A stretch of DNA of 5,960 nucleotides from Actinomycetota bacterium (GTDB lineage Bacteria > Actinomycetota > Actinomycetes > Actinomycetales > Microbacteriaceae), in NCBI GenBank assembly GCA_009702645.1, contig WLHO01000046.1:1-5960 (forward strand), read 5' to 3'. Below, one piece after another: positions 1-5,905 of the stretch. Both the position numbers and the translations under genes were made by a program. The stretch's first letter is position 1. The number at the start of each line of letters is the position of its first letter. Under the pieces are notes generated by a model, which searched no databases, had not been told where the DNA came from, and saw only the letters and a program-made list of their open reading frames with translations.

Positions 1-408
1 ATTAGCAAGGGCCTCTCTTGAGACAGTCTCGCTTTTGGTCACGATTGCAACCAGCTTTGCTCGTCTGTAATCGCCAAGTTGCTCGTTGATAAATCGGTCC
101 CCTGGGCCAATCTTGTCTCCAGCAGGAAAGCACATTCCAATGACGTCAATCTCAGAAAGAGTGGATGCCACAAGATCATTCAAGCGTTGGCCAAGAAGCG
201 TTCTAGGTCTGTGCAGTCCTGGAGTGTCAACGATGATCAGCTGGCCCTGAGGTAGGTGGACAATTCCTCTGATGGCTTTTCTTGTGGTCTGGGGTTTGTC
301 GCTGGTTATGGCGATTTTCTCGCCGACCAGGGCGTTTGTAAGGGTGGACTTTCCGACGTTAGGCCGCCCTACAAAAGAGACAAAGCCTGCGCGGAATTGG
401 TTAGTCAT
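1..408 (-). CDS. era: GTPase Era, N-terminal part (cut by window edge)
   Basis: Era is a GTPase that binds the 3' end of 16S rRNA and assists 30S assembly. The window holds the first 136 codons, from ATG 408-406; the remaining GTPase residues and the KH domain lie beyond the left edge. Visible motifs are G1 GRPNVGKS at 14-21, the switch I region TSDKPQTTRKA at 35-45 with the G2 Thr, G3 DTPG at 61-64, and IGPGDRFI at 100-107. The G4 position reads VTKSE (123-127), where most relatives have NKxD or, in Actinobacteria, TKxD; the specificity Asp is thus Glu127. The start overlaps the CorC-like gene by 8 bases. Shine-Dalgarno is weak: GAGGA lies 11 bases away. Era, YbeY and RsmE in one operon all act on the small subunit. 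Identity is sure; intactness of the rest cannot be judged. Confidence 0.96.
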   Translation of the reverse strand, partial: MTNQFRAGFVSFVGRPNVGKSTLTNALVGEKIAITSDKPQTTRKAIRGIVHLPQGQLIIVDTPGLHRPRTLLGQRLNDLVASTLSEIDVIGMCFPAGDKIGPGDRFINEQLGDYRRAKLVAIVTKSETVSREALAN

Positions 409-1219
409 CTGCTTCAGAGTCCTCGGCTACCGGCTCAACACGCAATCGCGCAATCACAGTTAGTAATCGCTTGCCCCGGCCCTCAACCCTATCGGCTGTT
501 AGCTCGATTGAGCGAAGAGTTACGGTATCTCCAACCTTAGGCAGTCGACCTAGCTCTTTAGTTAGTAATCCGCCTACTGAATCGACGTCCTCATCCTCGA
601 GTTCAATCTCAAGTTTCTCCCCGAGTTCAAAAAGTGAGAAACGAGCATTGACCCTAAAGACTCCTTCTTCTATTTCTTCAACGTCAGGAATCTCGCGGTC
701 ATACTCATCGACGATGTCTCCAACCAGCTCTTCAATAACATCTTCCATAGTCACGAGCCCAGCAACGCCTCCATACTCATCGATCACAACAGCTACGTGA
801 GTTGAGCTTCTCTGCATATCCTGAAGCAGGTCTTTTAGGGGCTTGGATTCTGGAACAAACACTGCCTTGCGGGCAAGCTGCTCGGTCGTGCGCTCAAACA
901 TGAGTTTCGGGCTCTCGTGTAACACCTTGGCAACATCTTTTAGATACAAGATTCCAAGGATGTCATCGGTAGTTTTACCAGTTACTGGAAGCCTGGAGTA
1001 TCCACTGGATAGAAACATGGCCATAGCTTTATCCAGGTCTGAGTCCGAGGCAATGGTGGCGATGTCAATTCTTGGCACCATAACCTCGCGTGTGATGGTC
1101 TCTGAAAACTCTTCAACCGACTCGATTAGATCTTGCTCGTACTCCTCAGCCTCGGTGGAGTCGTTCTCCTTTTTCGCAAACAGCTTGGTCAGGTTACTTA
1201 ACCTGTCTGAGATGTTCAT
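401..1219 (-). CDS. CorC/HlyC-type CBS-domain protein without DUF21 membrane domain
   Basis: This belongs to the CNNM/CorC group of proteins linked to magnesium and cobalt efflux. Full-length actinobacterial members next to ybeY usually have an N-terminal DUF21 membrane domain; this 272-residue protein has none. Residues 1-40 are short and charged (LTKLFAKKENDSTEAEEYEQ), then REVMVPRIDI at 44-53 opens a CBS pair (about 45-105 and 112-165), with the hallmark VIDEYGGVAGLVTMEDVIEE at 145-164 and VGDIVDEYD at 166-174. A CorC_HlyC transporter-associated domain follows (about 183-262). No hydrophobic segment long enough to cross the membrane is visible, so it is predicted soluble, like E. coli CorC (292 residues). 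Start is ATG immediately after the ybeY stop, with weak GAGAAAG as Shine-Dalgarno. The stop overlaps era by 8 bases (ATGACTAA). CBS domains often bind adenosine nucleotides; any transport role here is uncertain. Confidence 0.92.
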   Translation of the reverse strand: MNISDRLSNLTKLFAKKENDSTEAEEYEQDLIESVEEFSETITREVMVPRIDIATIASDSDLDKAMAMFLSSGYSRLPVTGKTTDDILGILYLKDVAKVLHESPKLMFERTTEQLARKAVFVPESKPLKDLLQDMQRSSTHVAVVIDEYGGVAGLVTMEDVIEELVGDIVDEYDREIPDVEEIEEGVFRVNARFSLFELGEKLEIELEDEDVDSVGGLLTKELGRLPKVGDTVTLRSIELTADRVEGRGKRLLTVIARLRVEPVAEDSEADD

Positions 1220-1678
1220 CTAAACTTTCTCGCTTTCATAGAACGCTTCAAGTATGGACTTTTGAATCCCAAACATTTCCTTTTCCTCTTCGGGTTCGGT
1301 GTGATCAAATCCAAGCAGATGCAAAATACCGTGAGTTGTAAGCAGCAGCACTTCATTCATTGTTTCGTGTCCAGCGGTTTCCGCCTGGCGACTAGCTACT
1401 GCTGGACATATCACTATATCCCCAAGCAAACCAGCAGGTGTTGGCTCGTGCTCTGTTCCAGGGCGAAGCTCATCCATAGGGAAGCTGAGCACGTCCGTGG
1501 GCCCAGGCTCATCCATCCATTGAATGTGAAGCGCCTCCATGGCCTGCTCGTCAACAAACATGATGGCTAGTTCAGCACCGGGATGAATTTTCATCCGATC
1601 CAATGCAAATCCAGCCAGCTTTAGGACCCTTGCTTCATCAACCGAATGCTCGGTTTCATTACTGATTTCAATACTCAA
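1220..1678 (-). CDS. ybeY: Endoribonuclease YbeY (rRNA maturation factor)
   Basis: YbeY is a metal-dependent single-strand endoribonuclease needed for 16S rRNA 3'-end maturation and ribosome quality control. The protein has 152 residues, a normal length. The zinc site is intact as HGILHLLGFDH, with His116, His120 and His126, and the upstream family signature TDVLSFPMDELRPG spans 61-74, followed by GLLGDIVICP. It starts with TTG in a TTGA overlap with phoH and ends in TAG directly abutting the ATG of the next gene. The phoH-ybeY pair, with era two genes on, is a widely conserved cluster, and YbeY is reported to interact with Era in other bacteria; both fit joint 30S maturation. No anomaly was seen. 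Confidence 0.97.
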   Translation of the reverse strand: MSIEISNETEHSVDEARVLKLAGFALDRMKIHPGAELAIMFVDEQAMEALHIQWMDEPGPTDVLSFPMDELRPGTEHEPTPAGLLGDIVICPAVASRQAETAGHETMNEVLLLTTHGILHLLGFDHTEPEEEKEMFGIQKSILEAFYESEKV

Positions 1679-2637
1679 TTATTGGAATCCCTCTGAGCTT
1701 TGGCAGCAGCTGCGGCATCGTAAGCATCAACAATTTTTCCAACCAGCGGGTGTCTAATGACATCCTTTGAGCTCAGTTTCGCAAAGTGTACGTCTTCAAC
1801 TCCGGTAAGCACCTTGGATGCAATTGTCAGGCCCGATGCTCCGCCGGGAAGGTCAATCTGCGTGATATCTCCTGTGATAACCATTTTGGAATTGAATCCA
1901 AGTCTGGTCAGAAACATTTTCATCTGCTCGCCGGTAGTGTTTTGAGCCTCGTCCAGGATGATGAATGAATCATTCAGGGTGCGTCCTCGCATATAGGCAA
2001 GCGGCGCAACCTCAATAGTTCCCGTGGCAATAAGTTTTGGAACTGAGTCTGGATCTAGCATTTCGTGTAGAGCGTCAAACAAAGGTCTTAGATAAGGGTC
2101 AATCTTTTCGGAAAGAGTTCCAGGCAAAAAGCCAAGACGCTCACCAGCCTCAACTGCAGGACGAGTAAGGATAATCCTAGAAACTTCTTTGCGCTGGAGA
2201 GCCTGCACAGCCTTTGCCATAGCAAGGTAAGTCTTTCCCGTTCCAGCTGGGCCGATACCAAAAACAATCGTATTTACATCTATGGCTTCAACGTAGCTTT
2301 TCTGACCTGCGGTTTTTGGTCTGATTGATTTTCCACGAGAGCTAAGAATGCTCTGGGACAAAAGATCTGGCTCACTTCTTCGAAGATCGGCAGGGGATAT
2401 TTCACGTCCAGTTGTCACGGCCGAGATGATTTGCTCAACTCTTGCCTTGGCCATGGCAACTTGTAGGCTCGGTCCAGTTATATCCAATTGATTGCCACGG
2501 GCTAGGAACTTAACCTCGGGAAAACCTTCTTCAATGGCTTTGAGTAACCGATCTTCGGGACCGAACACAAAAACTGGATCGACACCGGATACTTCAACCG
2601 AAGCGGTTATTGAATCTTGGGATTCAGAAGCGGTCAA
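1675..2637 (-). CDS. phoH: PhoH-like P-loop ATPase
   Basis: PhoH-family proteins are cytoplasmic P-loop ATPases related to superfamily 1 helicases; conserved linkage to ybeY points to a role in RNA or ribosome metabolism, though the exact activity is not settled. The 320-residue protein has an N-terminal region (about 20-80) with the KH-like stretch ARGNQLDITGP and then the ATPase domain. Visible motifs are Walker A GPAGTGKT at 129-136, TRPAVEAGERLGFLPG at 158-173, Walker B FIILDEAQNT at 225-234, TGDITQ at 255-260 and RHPLVG near 295-300. All nucleotide-binding residues are intact. Start is TTG with AAGGA 6 bases upstream. It overlaps the HIT stop by TTGA, and its own stop overlaps the ybeY TTG by the same four bases, suggesting translational coupling at both ends. 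Regulation by phosphate, as for E. coli phoH, is not suggested by this context. Confidence 0.95.
   Translation of the reverse strand: MTASESQDSITASVEVSGVDPVFVFGPEDRLLKAIEEGFPEVKFLARGNQLDITGPSLQVAMAKARVEQIISAVTTGREISPADLRRSEPDLLSQSILSSRGKSIRPKTAGQKSYVEAIDVNTIVFGIGPAGTGKTYLAMAKAVQALQRKEVSRIILTRPAVEAGERLGFLPGTLSEKIDPYLRPLFDALHEMLDPDSVPKLIATGTIEVAPLAYMRGRTLNDSFIILDEAQNTTGEQMKMFLTRLGFNSKMVITGDITQIDLPGGASGLTIASKVLTGVEDVHFAKLSSKDVIRHPLVGKIVDAYDAAAAAKAQRDSNN
1688..1694 (-). promoter_or_regulatory. Ribosome binding site of ybeY
   Basis: AGAGGGA lies 9 bases upstream of the TTG at 1678-1676, within the last codons of phoH. It supports the TTG start that gives the family-typical MSIEISNE N-terminus. 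Confidence 0.6.
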
Positions 2638-2978
2638 GAGCCGTCCTTCGCTGAGTCGGAGATTATGTGCGCGTGCGCATGAAATACAGTCTGCCCCGCT
2701 TCGGCACCGGTATTGAACTGAAGCTTAAATGAGCCAGCGGTGTATTTGCGTGCAAGGTCGGTAGCTGTGCTGAGGACTTCGGAGAGAATCTGTGGAGCGT
2801 TCTCAGACAGTTCAGCTACATCTCTATGGTGCTGCTTCGGAATTACCAAAAGGTGCACTTTGGCAAGTGGGGCAATGTCCCAAAAGGCCAAAGTGTTGGT
2901 GGTTTCTGCAATGAACTCGGTTGTTATCTCCCGAGAAACTATCTTGCAGAAAATACAGCTAGCTTCGCTCATGCTCAT
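2634..2978 (-). CDS. HIT-family (histidine triad, HinT-like) nucleotide-binding protein
   Basis: HIT proteins of the HinT branch hydrolyse nucleoside phosphoramidates or acyl-nucleotides. This one has 114 residues from ATG 2978. It shows CIFCKI (Cys8, Cys11), DIAPLAKVHLLVIPKQHH around 34-51, FNTGAEAGQ at 88-96, and the catalytic triad HAHAHII with His100, His102 and His104. The two Cys, a His near 50 and a triad His probably bind zinc, as in many HinT relatives. Initiation is uncertain: ATG 2978 and ATG 2972 are two codons apart and neither has a clear Shine-Dalgarno; an in-frame TTG at 3011 would overlap rsmE and lie in front of the stem-loop. The protein stops eight residues after the triad and lacks the usual GGR...WPPG-like tail. 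Its TGA overlaps the phoH TTG by four bases (TTGA). A rsmE-HIT-phoH arrangement is usual for Actinobacteria. The physiological substrate is unknown. Confidence 0.9.
   Translation of the reverse strand: MSMSEASCIFCKIVSREITTEFIAETTNTLAFWDIAPLAKVHLLVIPKQHHRDVAELSENAPQILSEVLSTATDLARKYTAGSFKLQFNTGAEAGQTVFHAHAHIISDSAKDGS
2644..2648 (-). promoter_or_regulatory. Ribosome binding site of phoH
   Basis: AAGGA (preceded by G) lies 6 bases upstream of the TTG at 2637-2635, inside the last codons of the HIT gene. This fixes TTG as the probable phoH start. Confidence 0.7.
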
Positions 2979-2988
2979 AAGTCTAGTT

Positions 2989-3005
2989 TTAGCCCGAGGG
3001 GCTAA
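2989..3005 (-). other. Stem-loop at the rsmE stop codon / HIT gene leader
   Basis: The minus strand reads TTAGCCC-CTC-GGGCTAA, a perfect 7-bp stem with a 3-base loop. The rsmE TAG stop is in the first arm. It is followed by AAAACTAG, not a T run, so it is not an intrinsic terminator on this strand. It ends about 10 bases before the preferred HIT start, so it could affect ribosome access or transcript processing. Structure is seen in the sequence; any role is inferred. Confidence 0.5.
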
Positions 3006-3742
3006 TTCCAATCCCCCAGTTTTGCCTGCAGATAAGACACTGCTGCCATCCCGGCGGTTGAAGTCCGAAGCACTCCAGCCCCCAGCCGAACCGAAGTAAA
3101 TCCAGCTAAAGCAAAAGCTCCCAGCTCTGAATCCGAAATTCCCCCTTCAGGGCCCACGACAATCGCAACCGAACCGGAGTCAGGTATTGACGCTTGGCTT
3201 ATTGAGATCTTGGCTTCTGGATCCAAAACCAACACTGAGTCAAAATCTGAAAGCCTGGAGATAAGTTCTTGAGAATTCTGAACCGCCTCAACCGATGGAG
3301 CAAATGCACGAAGTGACTGCTTGGCCGCTTCGGTCACAATTGTCTGCCAGCGAGTTTGGCCCTTGATCTTCTTGTCATCTTTCCAAATCGAAATTGAACG
3401 ATCAGCCTGCCAGGGGATCACTCCGTAGACGCCAAGTTCAGTGCACGCCTGAATAGCCAGCTCATCTCGATCACCCTTGGCTAGAGCTTGAACCAGGTGC
3501 AACGCAACTTTAGGTGCAGGAACCATTTCCACACTCTCAACATTCATATCAAGTGTGTCCTTGCCGACCTTAGATACTTTGCCCCGAAGCTTGAGACCCG
3601 ACCCATCGCTGATTGCTATTGCCTCGCCTGGAATCATTCGCCGAACACCAACTGCATGTTTTGCTTCTGGTCCACCTAGAACAAAAGTTGATCCGACCAA
3701 AGTGTCTTTACCAATTGCTGCAAAGAAAAGTGGCTCAACCAC
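3002..3742 (-). CDS. rsmE: 16S rRNA (uracil(1498)-N(3))-methyltransferase RsmE
   Basis: RsmE is a SPOUT-class enzyme that uses S-adenosylmethionine to methylate N3 of U1498 in 16S rRNA on the 30S subunit. The sequence shows an N-terminal PUA-like part (EPLFFA near the start, [12 protein letters not shown]) and a C-terminal trefoil-knot domain with GPEGG at 197-201 and LRTSTAG at 225-231. Those two motifs form the cofactor-binding knot; Ser in place of the Glu of LRTETA is, as far as I recall, usual in Actinobacteria. I choose GTG 3742, giving 246 residues starting MVEPLFFA, because the family begins close to PLFF. An in-frame TTG at 3778 would add 12 residues and a 44-base overlap with dnaJ. 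With the GTG, the overlap is 8 bases (GTGGTTGA). The TAG stop (3004-3002) lies in a stem-loop. Function is confident; the start is moderately so. Confidence 0.94.
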   Translation of the reverse strand: MVEPLFFAAIGKDTLVGSTFVLGGPEAKHAVGVRRMIPGEAIAISDGSGLKLRGKVSKVGKDTLDMNVESVEMVPAPKVALHLVQALAKGDRDELAIQACTELGVYGVIPWQADRSISIWKDDKKIKGQTRWQTIVTEAAKQSLRAFAPSVEAVQNSQELISRLSDFDSVLVLDPEAKISISQASIPDSGSVAIVVGPEGGISDSELGAFALAGFTSVRLGAGVLRTSTAGMAAVSYLQAKLGDWN

Positions 3743-4805
3743 GGCGTCTGCCCTGGAACGAACCTGACTTGCGAGCAACTAAACCTGCGGCATCGCTCTT
3801 GCGATAACCGGCAAGAGTGCGGAAAAGCTCTTTCTGCTTCGAATCAAGCTTGTTTGGAATTCTCACCTGAATACTTACGAGTAGATCGCCACGGCCAGAC
3901 TGGCGCAGCCTGCCAAATCCTTTGCCCTTAACTGCAACAACATCGCCACTTTGGCTGCCAGCTGGAACTTGAAGTTCAATTTCACCATCAAAAGTTTCTA
4001 TCTTGACCATGGTTCCCAAAACAGCATCGTGCAATGGCACTTCGAGTTCACACAGTAACTCGTCGCCATTTCTAGAAAAGTACTGGTGGGGAGCAAGAGA
4101 AATGTCCACGTAGAGATCTCCGCTCGGACCTCCCCCAAATCCAACCTCACCGGATCCAGCCAGTTGCAAACGCAATCCGTCTTCGACGCCGGCAGGAATC
4201 TTCAGTTCAATGTCGCGCCTTGCGCGAACTCTTCCCTGTCCGCGACAGCTCAAGCAAGGTTCCGGAATAATGTGGCCGTAACCACGACAGGATCCGCAGG
4301 GACTGGAGGTGATTACCGAGCCAAGTAATGATCGCACCTGAGTCTGAACCTGGCCTGCACCACGACAAATGTCACACACCTGCGCACTGGTGCCGGGTTT
4401 TGCACAAGTTCCATTACAAGTGTCACAAAGTACAGCGGTGTCGACGGGAATCGATTTCTCAACACCAAAAACGGCTTCTTCAAAAGTTAGCTCCACGCGA
4501 AGCAGTGCGTCTTGTCCTCTTTCGGCTCGAGAGCGTGGTCCCCTTGATCCGCCACCGCCAAAGAATGTCTCAAAGATATCTCCAAAGCCAAAACCGCCGT
4601 CTGAGCCACCAGAGTCATAGCTTCTTCTTGACTGCTCATCCCCCAGCACTTCGTAAGCGTGGGTTACAGATTTAAACCTCTCTTGAGCTTCTTCAGAAGG
4701 GTTTACATCCGGGTGCAGCTCACGGGCGAGTTTTCGATAAGCCTTTTTAATCTCTTCCGATGAGGCATTTCTTTGCAACCCAAGGGTTTCGTAATGATCT
4801 GACAA
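3735..4805 (-). CDS. dnaJ: Chaperone protein DnaJ (type I Hsp40, DnaJ2-like)
   Basis: DnaJ delivers unfolded clients to DnaK and stimulates its ATPase. The 356-residue protein has all type I parts in order: J-domain (about 4-65) with the essential HPD at 31-33; a short Gly/Phe-rich linker (66-87); a zinc-binding domain with four Cys pairs at 127/130, 144/147, 170/173 and 184/187; then the two beta-barrel client-binding domains and a C-terminal region ending in a basic [12 protein letters not shown] tail. It is somewhat shorter than E. coli DnaJ, mainly in the G/F region. The first zinc repeat reads [12 protein letters not shown], with an extra Cys134 where the usual CxxCxGxG has Gly. Start is TTG, backed by GGAGGT upstream and the family-like MSDHYETLG start. 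Being next to hrcA rather than dnaK-grpE, it matches the second actinobacterial DnaJ; the partner DnaK must lie elsewhere. Its stop overlaps the preferred rsmE start. Confidence 0.97.
   Translation of the reverse strand: MSDHYETLGLQRNASSEEIKKAYRKLARELHPDVNPSEEAQERFKSVTHAYEVLGDEQSRRSYDSGGSDGGFGFGDIFETFFGGGGSRGPRSRAERGQDALLRVELTFEEAVFGVEKSIPVDTAVLCDTCNGTCAKPGTSAQVCDICRGAGQVQTQVRSLLGSVITSSPCGSCRGYGHIIPEPCLSCRGQGRVRARRDIELKIPAGVEDGLRLQLAGSGEVGFGGGPSGDLYVDISLAPHQYFSRNGDELLCELEVPLHDAVLGTMVKIETFDGEIELQVPAGSQSGDVVAVKGKGFGRLRQSGRGDLLVSIQVRIPNKLDSKQKELFRTLAGYRKSDAAGLVARKSGSFQGRRRG
3751..3754 (-). promoter_or_regulatory. Ribosome binding site deciding the rsmE start
   Basis: AGGG within the 3' end of dnaJ lies 8 bases upstream of the GTG at 3742-3740. 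It is a modest Shine-Dalgarno match, but its spacing favours this GTG over the upstream in-frame TTG at 3778, which has only a bare AGG nearby. Confidence 0.5.
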
Positions 4806-5831
4806 TTACTGAGAACCTCCGAGAGATTTGGTCAGATACCTGGCAACCGCCCTAACCGCACCGATGTTCGATGAATAGTCCATACGAGTCGGACCAATCA
4901 CTCCGACCTTGGCAATTTCGCTTCCTTGGTTCTCGTAACCCGAGACCACAACCGAAGTTGAAGAAAGTGCGTCGACGCTGTTTTCTCTACCAATTAGAAG
5001 TGAGACGCCGTGCTGATCGGCTTGCATCTCTGAAATCAGCTTGAGCAGCACAACCTGCTCTTCGATTGCTTCCAGAACTGGCGAAATACTGCCCGGGAAG
5101 TCATCTTCACGCCTTGCAAGATTTGAAGTTCCAGCAAGCAGAATCTTCTCCTGGCTGTTTGCATCTACAAGCGCAAGTAGTTCAGGGGTGACTCGCTCGG
5201 CCAAAGGTTTGATTTTTCCGGTTGCCTTCTGTGCAATTGTTTTGGCAATGGCCGAAACTTCAGCCAGGCCCTTACCGGTCAATGACTCGTTGAGGAGATT
5301 GCGAAGCTTTTCAATGTCGCTTGATTCATAACCACCAGGAATTTCAAGAACATGTTGCTGAATGCGACCTGAATCTGTGATCAGCATAAGAAGAAGTCGC
5401 TTCTCATCGATGGAGATGATTTCAATGTGCCGAACCGATGCACGACCCAAACTTGGGTACTGAACCAAAGCGACCTGGTTGGTTAGCTGAGACAAGAGCC
5501 TTACGGTCTGACTTAGTGTTTCGTCTAAGTCTGAGCTCTTGGATAGAAAGCCTTCGATAGCTACTTTCTCGGCGGCAGAAAGCGGCTTTACTTCACTGAG
5601 TTGATCGACAAACATTCGGTAGCCCTTGTCTGTAGGAACTCGTCCGCTTGAAGTATGAGGTGCAACAATCAGCTCTTCTTCTTCAAGAATTGCCATGTCG
5701 TTTCGAATGGTTGCAGCCGATACTCCGAAAGAGTGTCGCTCAACAAGGGATTTTGAACCCACCGGCTCTTTGGATGCGATGTAGTCGCGAACGATTGCCT
5801 TTAGGACCTCGAGCGGTCTATCTGGAATCAC
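4806..5831 (-). CDS. hrcA: Heat-inducible transcription repressor HrcA
   Basis: HrcA is the repressor that binds CIRCE and silences chaperone genes; in other bacteria its activity depends on GroEL. The protein has 341 residues, typical of the family. The N-terminal winged-helix region (about residues 5-75) includes PVGSKSLVERHSFGVSAATI, then RNDM at 43-46 and the signature SSGRVPTDKGYR at 61-72. The remainder is the GAF-like HrcA domain, ending near SNIGAVRAVARYLTKSLGG. The start is GTG, supported by AGGTGA 7 bases upstream. A CIRCE element lies 18 bases upstream of the start, so autoregulation is very likely. Its TAA stop (4808-4806) is immediately followed by the dnaJ start, with no intervening base, so the two are cotranscribed and probably translationally coupled. 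Other HrcA targets, such as groES/groEL, are not in the window. No key motif is missing. Confidence 0.97.
   Translation of the reverse strand: MIPDRPLEVLKAIVRDYIASKEPVGSKSLVERHSFGVSAATIRNDMAILEEEELIVAPHTSSGRVPTDKGYRMFVDQLSEVKPLSAAEKVAIEGFLSKSSDLDETLSQTVRLLSQLTNQVALVQYPSLGRASVRHIEIISIDEKRLLLMLITDSGRIQQHVLEIPGGYESSDIEKLRNLLNESLTGKGLAEVSAIAKTIAQKATGKIKPLAERVTPELLALVDANSQEKILLAGTSNLARREDDFPGSISPVLEAIEEQVVLLKLISEMQADQHGVSLLIGRENSVDALSSTSVVVSGYENQGSEIAKVGVIGPTRMDYSSNIGAVRAVARYLTKSLGGSQ
4815..4820 (-). promoter_or_regulatory. Ribosome binding site of dnaJ
   Basis: GGAGGT lies inside the last codons of hrcA, 9 bases upstream of the TTG at 4805-4803. This strong Shine-Dalgarno sequence supports the TTG start and indicates independent initiation on dnaJ despite the abutting genes. 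Confidence 0.75.
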
Positions 5832-5838
5832 GCGCTGT

Positions 5839-5844
5839 TCACCT
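5839..5844 (-). promoter_or_regulatory. Ribosome binding site of hrcA
   Basis: AGGTGA on the minus strand lies 7 bases upstream of the GTG codon at 5831-5829. The match and spacing support GTG as the hrcA start; no closer in-frame ATG fits the family N-terminus. Confidence 0.7.
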
Positions 5845-5849
5845 GCCTG

Positions 5850-5876
5850 TTAGCACTCAATGGATCTGAGTGCCAA
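5850..5876 (-). promoter_or_regulatory. CIRCE operator (HrcA binding site)
   Basis: The minus strand carries TTGGCACTC, nine bases, then GAGTGCTAA. The CIRCE consensus is TTAGCACTC-N9-GAGTGCTAA, so 17 of 18 arm positions match, the one change being G for A at the third base of the first arm. The element starts at the last base of the predicted -10 box and covers the expected transcription start, which suits repression by blocking RNA polymerase. It lies upstream of hrcA itself, so the operon is very likely autoregulated and derepressed by heat or unfolded-protein stress. Confidence 0.95.
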
Positions 5877-5905
5877 TATTACCCGCAACTTGATGGCTTG
5901 GTCAG
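5876..5905 (-). promoter_or_regulatory. Predicted sigma70-type promoter of the hrcA operon
   Basis: On the minus strand, CTGACC (5905-5900) is separated by 18 bases from TAATAT (5881-5876), a good -10 match with a moderate -35. Transcription would start around 5869-5870, inside the CIRCE operator, leaving a leader of roughly 40 bases before hrcA. The -35 overlaps the hemW stop codon. Box matches and spacing are seen directly; promoter activity is inferred. Confidence 0.6.

Noticed and set aside
471..1223. Long open frames on the plus strand opposite the CorC-like gene (471-800 and 843-1223)
   Set aside because: They are antisense to a clear family member, have low-complexity Ser/Thr-rich products mirroring its acidic codons, and show no recognisable domain or ribosome binding site.
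401..1678. Frameshift or fusion explaining the missing membrane domain of the CorC-like protein
   Set aside because: The upstream bases are fully used by an intact ybeY with a normal C-terminus, so no DUF21 remnant can be hidden there.
2989..3005. Stem-loop as a rho-independent terminator after rsmE
   Set aside because: On the transcribed strand it is followed by AAAACTAG, not a run of T, and the next gene begins within about ten bases.
2979..3011. HIT gene starting at TTG 3011
   Set aside because: The extra 11 residues are unlike HIT N-termini and the only G-rich stretch sits directly against the TTG, too close to act as a ribosome binding site.
3740..3778. RsmE starting at TTG 3778
   Set aside because: It would add 12 residues with no family similarity and a 44-base overlap with dnaJ, whereas GTG 3742 fits the family start and has AGGG at good spacing. 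It remains possible.
4086..4675. Plus-strand open frames opposite dnaJ (4086-4328, 4328-4675, 4369-4620)
   Set aside because: They are shadows of the DnaJ frame; their Cys/His/Pro content comes from complementary codons of the zinc-finger and J-domain, and they overlap one another.
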